From: Erythrobacter sp.
GTDB lineage: Bacteria; Pseudomonadota; Alphaproteobacteria; Sphingomonadales; Sphingomonadaceae
Reading direction: 5' to 3'
Assembly: GCA_025698865.1 (NCBI GenBank)
Contig: JAILWQ010000003.1
Coordinates: forward strand, 124,001-188,000
Length of the DNA: 64,000 bases
Shown: positions 42,188 through 50,027 of the stretch, piece after piece
How the letters are laid out: each line of letters opens with the position of its first letter
Position numbering within the stretch: the stretch's first letter is position 1
Made by a program: the position numbers and the translations under genes
Notes under the pieces: generated by a model
What the model was told of the DNA's origin: nothing
Database searches by the model: none
What the model saw: the letters and a program-made list of their open reading frames with translations, nothing else

Positions 42188-42978
42188 GCCGCCTGCACCT
42201 TACCTTTCCTTGCGAGGGCGACAATCTGGCTGGCACGCTGGACACGGCTCCGGCCGAGACCGGCCTCCTGATAGTGACCGGCGGCAACGAAATTCGCAGC
42301 GGCCCCTTCTCCGGCCAGGCACGTCTGGCCGCTGAACTCGCGCGCGCGGGCTTCCCCGTTTTTCGCTACGACCGGCGCGGTGTGGGAGACAGCGAGGGCG
42401 ACAACCGCGGCTTTCGCGAAAGTGGTGCCGACATCCGCGCAGCGTTCGCCAGCTTTCGCGTCGTGGCGCCGCAAGCGACTCGGATCGTCGCGTTCGGCAA
42501 TTGCGACGCCGCGTCCGCACTGATGCTGGCGCGGGGGGCGGGTTGCGATGCGCTGGTCCTCAGCAATCCCTGGACCATCGACGGCCCGGAAGGCAGCGAA
42601 CAGTCCGGGGCGAGCGCCCTGCCGGCCTCGGCAATCCGCGCGCGCTACCTATCGAAACTGAAGAACCCGCGCGAAGTGGCCCGGCTGCTGTCGGGCGGCG
42701 TGAACTATCGCAAGCTGCTCCGCGGTCTCGCGCGTCTCGCTGGTCCGGAGCCAGAAGCGAGCACACTCGCTGCCGAAATGCGCGCCGGTCTCGACGGGTT
42801 CTCAGGTTCCGTCCGTATCCTCTTGGCGGAACGTGACAGGACCGCGCAAATCTTCGCGGAGAATTGGGACACCGCCGACCCCCGCATCGCGCGCTGCCCC
42901 GGCGCCGGGCACGCCTATGTCGAGCCGGAGGCCCGCCAATGGCTGCGCGAACGCCTGCTCGAGGTCCTGCGCGCCTAG
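42184..42978 (+). CDS. XrtA-associated hydrolase 1 (alpha/beta-hydrolase, Cys elbow)
   Basis: This 264-residue alpha/beta-hydrolase has the oxyanion segment IVTGGNEIRSGPFSGQARLA, FRYDRRGVGDSEGDN, and the elbow AFGNCDAASALML with Cys107 at the nucleophile position instead of the usual serine. The histidine is in CPGAGHAYVEPEA near the C-terminus. Thioester hydrolysis or transfer from the acyl carrier protein is a reasonable guess. The start ATG overlaps the hydrolase 2 stop (ATGA). The stop codon shares the palindrome CTAG with the stop of the convergent rRNA methyltransferase gene. Confidence 0.88.
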   Translation: MSRLHLTFPCEGDNLAGTLDTAPAETGLLIVTGGNEIRSGPFSGQARLAAELARAGFPVFRYDRRGVGDSEGDNRGFRESGADIRAAFASFRVVAPQATRIVAFGNCDAASALMLARGAGCDALVLSNPWTIDGPEGSEQSGASALPASAIRARYLSKLKNPREVARLLSGGVNYRKLLRGLARLAGPEPEASTLAAEMRAGLDGFSGSVRILLAERDRTAQIFAENWDTADPRIARCPGAGHAYVEPEARQWLRERLLEVLRA

Positions 42979-44186
42979 CGCACGAACAGGCTGGTCAGTT
43001 CGACATGGGTCGACCAGCGGAACTGCCCGACCGGGCGCAATCGCTCGAGCCTGAACCCCGCATCGACCAGCGTCCGCGCATCGCGAGCCCAGCTCGACGG
43101 GTTGCAGCTGATGTAAGCGACCCGCTCCACTCTGCTCGCAGCGATCTCGCGGACCTGGTCGCGCGCACCGGCGCGGGGCGGATCGAGAATCACCGCTGCG
43201 AAGCGGTTCAGCTCGTCGGGTTGGAGCGGCGCCCGGAACAGGTCGCGATGCAGGCAGGCGACCTTGCGCCCGTGACGATTGGCCGCCGCGAGCGAGGCCA
43301 GATGCGTGTCGCGCGCCGCCTCGACCGCCAGAACCTTCGTCTCTGCCGGCATGGCGAAGGCGAAGGTGCCCAATCCTGCAAACAGGTCGGCCACGCTCCC
43401 CGCATCGCCGACGAAAGCGCGGGCGTCCGCCACCAGCGCCTGCTCTCCGTCCAGTGTCGGCTGAAGGAAAGCGGCGGGCGGGAGCGAAACCGGAACGCCG
43501 GAGAGCGAGACAGTGACCGGCTGCGGCTCCCACAGGGCCTCCGCGCCGAAGCCCTGATCAAGCGAGAGCCGGGCCAGATTTTGCTCCCGCGCGAAGTCGA
43601 GCATCGCCTCGGTAGGAGCGAGGCCATCGAGTTCCAGCCCGGAAATGGCCACGTCCGCGCCCTGATCCGCGAGAGTGAGCGCAACGTCGACAGGCTGCTT
43701 GCCCGCCGCCGTCGCCAGAGCCTTGCGCAAGGGGGCGACAAGATCGAACAGCTCGGGTCGCGTCACCGGGCATTCGGCGATGTCGATGATCCGGTGTGAG
43801 CCCGCCTCGCGAAACCCGAGGACCACGCCGCGCGCTGTCCTCAATCCGTGCAGGGTCGCGCGGCGTCGGCTGCGGGGCGGGGAAAGATGGGTCGGGAGAA
43901 GCGCCTCCACCACGATGTCCTGCGACGCGGCGGCGTGGGTGACGCGCTCGGTGACGAATTGGCGCAGCGCCGCCTCGTCCGCATGCTGGAGCTGACAGCC
44001 GCCGCAATGCGAGAAGTGGCGGCAAGGGGGATCGACGTGGTGCGGCCCGCGCTGCAACTGACCTTCGGGAAGGACCATGTCGCCCGGCACGCCTCGCGGC
44101 ACGTGGCGGCCGGACGCGGTGACGCCGTCCCCCTTGGCCGCGATGCGGAGGATCGGTTCCGCGCCTTCCTGGTGGATCGCGCTCAC
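42975..44186 (-). CDS. 23S rRNA (uracil-5)-methyltransferase, RlmD/RumA-like
   Basis: This 403-residue SAM-dependent RNA methyltransferase has an Fe-S cluster with ligands Cys55, Cys61, Cys64 (CX5CX2C) and Cys139. The Rossmann part has the motif SVADLFAGLGTFAFAMP, AVEAARDTHLASL and ILDPPRAGARDQV, and the catalytic cysteine lies in VAYISCNPSSWARDA. The TRAM domain seen in some homologues is reduced to a short N-terminal segment. The start is a GTG at 44186 that overlaps the stop of the NAD(P)HX repair gene as GTGA, with no separate ribosome-binding site, which suggests coupling. Confidence 0.88.
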   Translation of the reverse strand: MSAIHQEGAEPILRIAAKGDGVTASGRHVPRGVPGDMVLPEGQLQRGPHHVDPPCRHFSHCGGCQLQHADEAALRQFVTERVTHAAASQDIVVEALLPTHLSPPRSRRRATLHGLRTARGVVLGFREAGSHRIIDIAECPVTRPELFDLVAPLRKALATAAGKQPVDVALTLADQGADVAISGLELDGLAPTEAMLDFAREQNLARLSLDQGFGAEALWEPQPVTVSLSGVPVSLPPAAFLQPTLDGEQALVADARAFVGDAGSVADLFAGLGTFAFAMPAETKVLAVEAARDTHLASLAAANRHGRKVACLHRDLFRAPLQPDELNRFAAVILDPPRAGARDQVREIAASRVERVAYISCNPSSWARDARTLVDAGFRLERLRPVGQFRWSTHVELTSLFVR

Positions 44187-45574
44187 AAAAACGACGCCAA
44201 AGCACGCTGCACGGCATCCGCCAGCTGTCCGGCAGTGAAGGCGGCCCCGGCGAGGTGCGAGGCTTCCTGATGCAGCCAGACCGCCTCTTCCGCAGCGCGA
44301 ACAGGATGGCCGGTGACCGCCAGACGCGCCGCGATCACGCCGGCAAGAACGTCGCCCGAACCGGCCACGGAGAGCCAGCTCGACCCTCGGGGAAAATAGA
44401 TCGCGCCGCCCTCTGCCGGGGCGAGGATCGTGTCGGGGCCCTTGGCAAGCACGGTTAGCCCGGTCGCGTCGCGCAGACCGATAGCGCGGCCCCGCTTGTT
44501 GTCGGCGACGACGTCGAAAATCTCGCAAAGCTTGGCCAGCTCGCCTTCATGCGGTGTCACCACGATCCGGCTGGCGTCGGCTCCTGCGAGCATTGTCGGA
44601 TCGAGAAGATGGAGCGCGTCGGCGTCCAGCACGAGCGGGTGCCCCGAAGCCACAGCCGCTTGGAGCCGGTCGCGCGCTTCCGAACCGCGGCCCAGGCCGG
44701 GGCCGATCAGCGCGGCACTGATCCGCTCGTCTCCAAGAGCCTCGTCCAGCGTCTGATCGTCGATGACGAGTTCGGCCGGGGCGTCCGGATGCGAATGCTC
44801 GCTCATCAGCTTCACATAACCCGCTCCGGCATGCATCGCCGCCACCGAGGACAAGAGCGGCGCGCCCGGCATCTCGCCTGCCACCACGGCCACGAGACCG
44901 CGTGTGTATTTGTGGCTGTCCGGCGCCGGAGCATCTAAATGCGGACGCCTGGATGCGCGCTCAGTGTCATCCGTCAGATCGAGCCCGATGGGCACGAGCC
45001 GCGCGATCCCCATATCGGCGCGGGCCGGCATGAGGAAATGCGCGCGCTTCCATGCGCCGAGCGCCAGCGTATGATCGAATTTGTAAGAAGCACCCAGCCA
45101 TTCTCCGATATCGGCCCGGACCCCGCTTGGCACATCGATTGCTATGGAAGTTGAATGGCTTGCGTAGGCCAGTTCGAGCAGTCTGGCAAATTCGCCCTCG
45201 ACCTTACGCGACAGGCCGTAGCCGAACAGACAGTCGACCAGCACGTCGCCGCTCGCGGACGGAAGCGTGTTGTCCACTTGGCCGGCATATGCAGAACGGG
45301 CCCTGCGGGCTGTCTCGCTGCCCGGCTCGACCGGGGCGACGACGGTGACCGTACCGCCCCTTGCGCACAGGGTCTCCGCGATCACATAGCCGTCGCCGCC
45401 ATTGTTGCCCGGTCCGCACAGGACGGTGACCGGCCGGCCCGCCGCGATCCGCCAGACCCATTTGGCCGCACCCGCCCCCGCCCGCTGCATGAGATCCCAT
45501 TCGGAAAGCCCGTTCTCCATCGCCGCACGCTCCGCCGCGCGCATCTGCTCGACCGAAAGAACGGGTTCAGTCAT
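44183..45574 (-). CDS. nnrD: bifunctional NAD(P)HX epimerase / ADP-dependent NAD(P)HX dehydratase
   Basis: This enzyme of about 463 residues repairs hydrated NADH and NADPH. The N-terminal epimerase part (YjeF_N) has TVLCGPGNNGGDGYVIAE and the catalytic DVPSGV, and the C-terminal dehydratase (carbohydrate kinase-like) has GLVAVVAGEMPGAPLLSSVAAMHAGAGYVK, DADALHLL, VVTPHEGELAKL, and the ATP-site SVAGSGDVLAGVIAARLA. The start at 45574 gives MTEPVLSVEQMRAAERAAMENGL, and overlaps the upstream lipoprotein gene by 8 nt. Both halves look complete. Confidence 0.94.
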   Translation of the reverse strand: MTEPVLSVEQMRAAERAAMENGLSEWDLMQRAGAGAAKWVWRIAAGRPVTVLCGPGNNGGDGYVIAETLCARGGTVTVVAPVEPGSETARRARSAYAGQVDNTLPSASGDVLVDCLFGYGLSRKVEGEFARLLELAYASHSTSIAIDVPSGVRADIGEWLGASYKFDHTLALGAWKRAHFLMPARADMGIARLVPIGLDLTDDTERASRRPHLDAPAPDSHKYTRGLVAVVAGEMPGAPLLSSVAAMHAGAGYVKLMSEHSHPDAPAELVIDDQTLDEALGDERISAALIGPGLGRGSEARDRLQAAVASGHPLVLDADALHLLDPTMLAGADASRIVVTPHEGELAKLCEIFDVVADNKRGRAIGLRDATGLTVLAKGPDTILAPAEGGAIYFPRGSSWLSVAGSGDVLAGVIAARLAVTGHPVRAAEEAVWLHQEASHLAGAAFTAGQLADAVQRALASFL

Positions 45575-45923
45575 GGGATTGCCTTTCCAGAGCGGCAGCC
45601 GGCACGATATAGCGATCGGGGCCGACCGCAAACGCAACGCCGCCACTGGCACCATTCCCGGCGTTCACCAATTCGTCCGCACCGTCCGTCACTGCTATCC
45701 TGCCGTCGGCACCGAGAGAAAAGCGGCGGAAGCCGCCATCAGGGTGATGGATGACGAATTCGCCCTCCCCGCCTGCCGTCTCCAGAGTGCACACCTTTTC
45801 GAACTCCGCCGCTCCGGCGAGCGCGCAATCGATCTTCCGGCCCGCCGGTTCGTCCTCGGCATCCGGCGACTGGGAACACGCCGCCAAGGCCGCGACCGCG
45901 AAGAGGAATAGGGAGTTCCGCAT
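45567..45923 (-). CDS. small predicted lipoprotein
   Basis: This encodes a 118-residue lipoprotein: signal MRNSLFLFAVAALA, lipobox LAAC with Cys16, then an acidic linker and a compact domain. It contains two cysteines in IDCALAG and EKVCTLET, FVIHHPDGGFRRF and a C-terminal GVAFAVGPDRYIVPAAAL segment. The motif set DCALAG...C and HHPDGGFRR recurs in other short sphingomonad secreted proteins but has no known function. The start at 45923 has GGGA 4-7 nt upstream. It overlaps the repair enzyme gene by 8 nt. Confidence 0.75.
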   Translation of the reverse strand: MRNSLFLFAVAALAACSQSPDAEDEPAGRKIDCALAGAAEFEKVCTLETAGGEGEFVIHHPDGGFRRFSLGADGRIAVTDGADELVNAGNGASGGVAFAVGPDRYIVPAAALERQSHD

Positions 45924-45977
45924 AATTCCCGCGCGGCTGCCACGCCTGCGCCCGCTCCGCAAGATCGCTGCGCGTGA

Positions 45978-46706
45978 TCAGGCGCTTTCGAGCGCGAGCA
46001 GGGTACGGCCCGCGACGTCCGCGATCATCGTCGCCCAGCGCGCCTGCCCGGCCTCGGTCGCGATCTGGTCGTTCCGGATCTCAATGGTGAGATAGGGCAG
46101 TCCGCGGGCCTCGGCATGGCGGTCCATCGTCGCGTTGAGCTGTTTGCCGGAATAGGGTTCGTTGTCGCCCACCGTCAGCCCCTGTTCGCCGAACAGTCGA
46201 ATGGCATGCTGGGCGGCCCGATCGTCCTCATTGTAGAGCAGCGCGACCTCCCACGGGCGCCGCGTGTCACTCGTTTCGAGCTTCGGCGTGAAGCTATGGA
46301 TCGCGACGAGCATCCTCGGGCGAACCTCGTCAATCATCCGCGCAAGCGCATGGTGATAGGGCCGGTGGAAGCGGTTAAGCCGCATCTCGATGTCGGCGCC
46401 GATGTTCCCCGCGATAAGATGCCCGTCACTCTCGGCCGGGACCAAAGCGGGCTCGTCTTCCTTGCGATGGAGGTCGCAGACGAGGCGGCTGACCGTCGCG
46501 ATATGAGCTGGAATGCCGTGGCGCCGCGCGATCCGGTCGGCCACGCCCTCCACGCCGATATCGACCGCGATATGCACGTCGAGCAGCGCCGGGTCGATGC
46601 CCAACTCGATGTCAGGAGGGACGAAGTTGGACGCATGATCCGCGACGCAGAGGATACCGGTGGGGCCAGGCTCTCCGACCTGCCGGTAGGGCTTTCCATC
46701 GATCAT
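45978..46706 (-). CDS. N-formylglutamate amidohydrolase family protein
   Basis: This 242-residue hydrolase of the FGase family (HutG-like) removes formyl groups from N-formylglutamate in histidine degradation. It shows ADHASNFVPP near the N-terminus, DIGVEGVADRI, ATVSRLVCDLHR and the HSFTPKL motif with zinc-type histidines, then EIRNDQIATEAGQARWA. No other hut genes are adjacent, so a role in general deformylation of related N-acyl amino acids is equally likely. The start overlaps the ispE stop by 4 nt (ATGA). Confidence 0.85.
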   Translation of the reverse strand: MIDGKPYRQVGEPGPTGILCVADHASNFVPPDIELGIDPALLDVHIAVDIGVEGVADRIARRHGIPAHIATVSRLVCDLHRKEDEPALVPAESDGHLIAGNIGADIEMRLNRFHRPYHHALARMIDEVRPRMLVAIHSFTPKLETSDTRRPWEVALLYNEDDRAAQHAIRLFGEQGLTVGDNEPYSGKQLNATMDRHAEARGLPYLTIEIRNDQIATEAGQARWATMIADVAGRTLLALESA

Positions 46707-47512
46707 CGCAGCTTTCCTTCCATCAGCCACCAATGCGGATGGGCGGCGCGAAGTGACGTCACGGCGTCGGAGCATTCCTCCGCCGTCGCAAACAGCGCGA
46801 AGCACGTCGCGCCCGAGCCCGACATACGGGTGAGCCACGCACCTGTTCCGTGAAGGGCGCTCAGAACCTCGGAAATCTGCGGGACGAGCGCGATCGCAGG
46901 CGCCTCGAGATCGTTGCGACCGGCAAGCGAGATTTGGCGTGCCGAGCCCTCGGGCAAAGCCCCCCGATCCGTGCCGTCCCATCCGGCGAAGACCGGCCCG
47001 GTCGCGAGCGGAATGCGCGGATTGACGAGCAGCACCGGAGTACCGGCGAGACTCTCGTCCTCCAGATTTTCAAGCTCTGTCCCGGTGCCGCGTCCGATAC
47101 AGGTCCGGCTCTCGACACAGGAGGGAACGTCGGCGCCTAGCGCAGCCGCCCTATCGCGCCAGTCTTCGGGGAGGCCATGGCAATCGCGAACGATCCGGAA
47201 GACCGCGCCAGCATCGGCTGAGCCGCCCCCCAGCCCGGCCGCGACCGGAAGGTTCTTCTCGAGCGTGAGTGCCAGCCCCTCTGTCCGGGGAAGCCTGCCG
47301 AGCGCCTGGGCGACGATGTTTCCGGAAAAATCCGACAGTTGGGGCGCAAACTCCCCAACAACTGTCAGCTCGTCGTGCGACGAGACCCCCGCGGAAAGCA
47401 CGTCGCCGCCATCCACGAAGGCGAAGAGCGTTTCGAGCTCGTGATAGCCGTCATCCCGCCGCCTACGGACATGAAGGGCGAGGTTGATCTTGGCGTAGGC
47501 GGTTTCGCGCAT
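46703..47512 (-). CDS. ispE: 4-diphosphocytidyl-2-C-methyl-D-erythritol kinase
   Basis: This GHMP-family kinase of the non-mevalonate isoprenoid pathway has 269 residues. The N-terminus ETAYAKINLALHVRRRRDDGYHELETLF is diagnostic (Lys8 and the substrate-binding DGYH). The ATP loop is LPVAAGLGGGSADAGAV (about residues 88-104) and the C-terminal signature is LTRMSGSGATCFALF. It is upstream of the N-formylglutamate amidohydrolase gene with a 4-nt overlap, but its function is unrelated. Confidence 0.95.
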   Translation of the reverse strand: MRETAYAKINLALHVRRRRDDGYHELETLFAFVDGGDVLSAGVSSHDELTVVGEFAPQLSDFSGNIVAQALGRLPRTEGLALTLEKNLPVAAGLGGGSADAGAVFRIVRDCHGLPEDWRDRAAALGADVPSCVESRTCIGRGTGTELENLEDESLAGTPVLLVNPRIPLATGPVFAGWDGTDRGALPEGSARQISLAGRNDLEAPAIALVPQISEVLSALHGTGAWLTRMSGSGATCFALFATAEECSDAVTSLRAAHPHWWLMEGKLR

Positions 47513-47546
47513 GGCTGGCTGCTCTCCCGGACCTTCGGGAGAGCCG

Positions 47547-49193
47547 TCACATGTTCGGATAGTTCGGCCCGCCCCCGCCTTCCGGCGTCGTCCATTCGAT
47601 GTTCTGGTTGGGATCCTTGATGTCGCAGGTCTTGCAGTGGACGCAGTTCTGCGAATTGATGACGAAGTTCATCTCGCCGGTTCCTTCCTGCTCGACCCAT
47701 TCGTAGACCCCGGCGGGGCAATAACGGGTCGAGGGTCCGGCGAATACTTCAAGCTCGCTGCGCTTCTGCAGGTCCCAGTCCTTCACCTTGAGATGGCAGG
47801 GCTGGTCCTCGGCATGGTTGGTGTAGCTGTAGGCGACGCTGGTCAGCCGGTCGAAGGTGATCTCGCCATCGGGCTTGGGATAGGCGATCGGCTTGTAGAG
47901 ATCGGCGCGCTGCAAATGCTCGTAGTCGCGATCGTGCTTCATGGTGATCGGCAGGCCGATGCCGAGCTGGCGCATCCACATGTCCACACCGGCGACGATG
48001 GTGCCGATATCCCCGCCGAATTTCGAGACGGCGGGCTGCGCATTCTTTACCTTCTTGAGTTCGGTCGCGATCCAGCTCGAACGGACGGCATCGTCGTAAT
48101 CCATCAACTCGGTGTGCTCGGCGCCGCCGGCGATGGCCGCCGCGATGCTTTCGGCCGCGAGCATTCCGCTCTTCATCGCCGTGTGACTGCCCTTGATCCG
48201 CGGTACGTTGACGAAACCCGCGGCACAGCCGACCAGCACGCCGCCCGGGAAAGCGAGCTTGGGCACGGACTGCCAGCCACCCTCGTTGATCGCACGCCCG
48301 CCATAGGCGACGCGCTTGCCGCCTTCGAGCATGTGGCGGATTGCCGGGTGCTGCTTCCAGCGCTGGAATTCCTGGAAGGGCGAAACATAGGGGTTCTTGT
48401 AGTCGAGCGCGGTGACGAAACCGATCGCGACCTGGTTGTTCGCCTGGTGGTAGATGAAGCCGCCGCCCCAGCTCTCGCTTTCCGAAAGCGGCCAGCCTTG
48501 CGTGTGGATCACGAGCCCCGGCTTGTGCTTGCCCGGCTCGATGTCCCAAAGTTCCTTGACGCCCAGACCGTAGACCTGTGGCTGACAATCCGCCTCCAGA
48601 TCGTACTTGCCTTTCAGCATCTTGGTGAGGTTTCCTCGCACGCCTTCCGCGAAGACGGTGTACTTGGCGTGGATCTCCATTCCGGGCTGGTAATCGGGCT
48701 TGTGTTCGCCCTTCGCGTCCACGCCCATGTCCTGCGTGATGACGCCGGTGACCTTTTCTCCGTCGAACATCACCTCGGCGGCGGGAAAGCCGGGGAAGAC
48801 CATGACGCCCGCCTCTTCGGCGCGCTCGCCCAGCCAGCGGGTGAGATTGGCGAGGCTGACCGTGTAATTGCCGTCGTTCGACATGAAAGGCGGCATCATG
48901 ATGTGCGGCATCTCGCGCTTGCCGCGCGCGCTCATCATCCAGTGCTGGTTGTCGACCACCGGAGTGTCCTTGAGCGGGCAGTCCGTGTCGCGCCAGTCGG
49001 GCAGAAGCTCGTTCATCGCCCTAGGATCGACCACCGCACCCGAGAGAATGTGCGCGCCGATCTCGCTGCCCTTTTCGAGCACGACGACCTCAAGCTCCTC
49101 ATTCAGCTGCTTCAGCCGGATCGCGGTGGCGAGGCCCGCCACGCCGCCCCCGACGATGACGACATCGCAGGGCATGGATTCGCGTTCGCTCAT
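47547..49193 (-). CDS. electron transfer flavoprotein-ubiquinone oxidoreductase
   Basis: This 548-residue membrane-associated enzyme passes electrons from acyl-CoA dehydrogenases, through ETF, to ubiquinone. The N-terminal FAD motif is VVIVGGGVAGLATAIRLKQL (about residues 11-30), followed by LEKGSEIGAHILSGAVVDPRA and the GGWQSVPKLAFPGGVLVG region. The C-terminal 4Fe-4S domain carries CPAGVYEW and NCVHCKTCDIKDPNQNIEW, giving the four cluster cysteines. The start at 49193 has a GAGAGAG purine run directly upstream. It faces the uracil-DNA-glycosylase-like gene across a 93-nt divergent gap. Confidence 0.96.
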   Translation of the reverse strand: MSERESMPCDVVIVGGGVAGLATAIRLKQLNEELEVVVLEKGSEIGAHILSGAVVDPRAMNELLPDWRDTDCPLKDTPVVDNQHWMMSARGKREMPHIMMPPFMSNDGNYTVSLANLTRWLGERAEEAGVMVFPGFPAAEVMFDGEKVTGVITQDMGVDAKGEHKPDYQPGMEIHAKYTVFAEGVRGNLTKMLKGKYDLEADCQPQVYGLGVKELWDIEPGKHKPGLVIHTQGWPLSESESWGGGFIYHQANNQVAIGFVTALDYKNPYVSPFQEFQRWKQHPAIRHMLEGGKRVAYGGRAINEGGWQSVPKLAFPGGVLVGCAAGFVNVPRIKGSHTAMKSGMLAAESIAAAIAGGAEHTELMDYDDAVRSSWIATELKKVKNAQPAVSKFGGDIGTIVAGVDMWMRQLGIGLPITMKHDRDYEHLQRADLYKPIAYPKPDGEITFDRLTSVAYSYTNHAEDQPCHLKVKDWDLQKRSELEVFAGPSTRYCPAGVYEWVEQEGTGEMNFVINSQNCVHCKTCDIKDPNQNIEWTTPEGGGGPNYPNM

Positions 49194-49286
49194 ATCTCTC
49201 TCTTCTCGTCGCAATTGCGTGCTGCAACGCCTTGACCCACGGCCCGGCACGAGGTCAAGACCGCAGCGAATGACGGTCCTTCGGCG

Positions 49287-50027
49287 ATGAACCAGCATAC
49301 CACCCTTCTCGATGGCTACAGGGCCGCGCTCGACTGGTGGCGCGAGGCCGGGGTGGACATGGATTTCGCCGAGGAACCGGCGGACTGGCTGCGCGCCGCC
49401 GAGCCCGAAGCCGTAGCGGAAACGCCGCCCGCCCCGCCGCCCCGCCCGCGCGAGACGAATGCGCTCGAACGCGCGCTGGCGACGTCGCAGGCGGCAAATC
49501 CGATCGGCGGAGCCCGAGCGAACTGGCCGAAGACGCTTTCCGAATTTCGCGAGTTCTGGCTGCACGAACCCTCGCTCGATGGTGGCGGAATGAGCGATCG
49601 GGTGGTTCCGCGCGGCACGGATGGAGCGAAGGTCATGATGCTGGTCGGCCAGCCCGATGACGGCGATCGGGAGGTCCTCCTGTCGGGCGAGCAGGGCCGC
49701 GTGGCAGAAGCCTTCGCCCGCGCGGCTGGGCTTTCGGAAGGCGAGATCTACATCGCCAGCGCGCTCCCCCGCCTCACGCCTCTGCCGGACTGGGAAGCGC
49801 TGGCAGCGCGCGGGCTGGGTGATGTGCTGGACCTCCACATTCGTCTAGCCCGACCGCGGCGTCTGCTCGTGTTCGGCCGGGGTCTCGCTCCGCTGCTCGG
49901 CGATGCTGGCGGAAGCGATGACTGGAACGGGCTGCCGGTCATGCTGGCCCCCTCGCTCGAGAATATCGACCGCTCGCCTGCGCGCAAGAAGCGGTTCTGG
50001 AACAATTGGTTGGAGTGGACTTCTTGA
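49287..50027 (+). CDS. uracil-DNA glycosylase superfamily protein, motifs degenerate
   Basis: This 246-residue protein keeps the outline of family 4 uracil-DNA glycosylases. KVMMLVGQPDDGDRE sits where the first active-site motif (GExPG) belongs, GRVAEAFARAAGLSEGEIYIASALPR covers the core helices, and PVMLAPSLENIDRSPARKKRFW stands at the second motif (HPS). Neither motif is intact, and the protein has no cysteines, so the 4Fe-4S cluster of family 4 enzymes is gone. The N-terminal 85 residues are Ala/Pro-rich. Glycosylase activity is doubtful. The gene overlaps the lytic transglycosylase gene by 4 nt. Confidence 0.75.
   Translation: MNQHTTLLDGYRAALDWWREAGVDMDFAEEPADWLRAAEPEAVAETPPAPPPRPRETNALERALATSQAANPIGGARANWPKTLSEFREFWLHEPSLDGGGMSDRVVPRGTDGAKVMMLVGQPDDGDREVLLSGEQGRVAEAFARAAGLSEGEIYIASALPRLTPLPDWEALAARGLGDVLDLHIRLARPRRLLVFGRGLAPLLGDAGGSDDWNGLPVMLAPSLENIDRSPARKKRFWNNWLEWTS

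Noticed and set aside
23748-43000. The exosortase A region as a recently acquired genomic island
   Set aside because: No integrase, tRNA edge, direct repeats or clear change of base composition was seen; the locus looks resident in the lineage.
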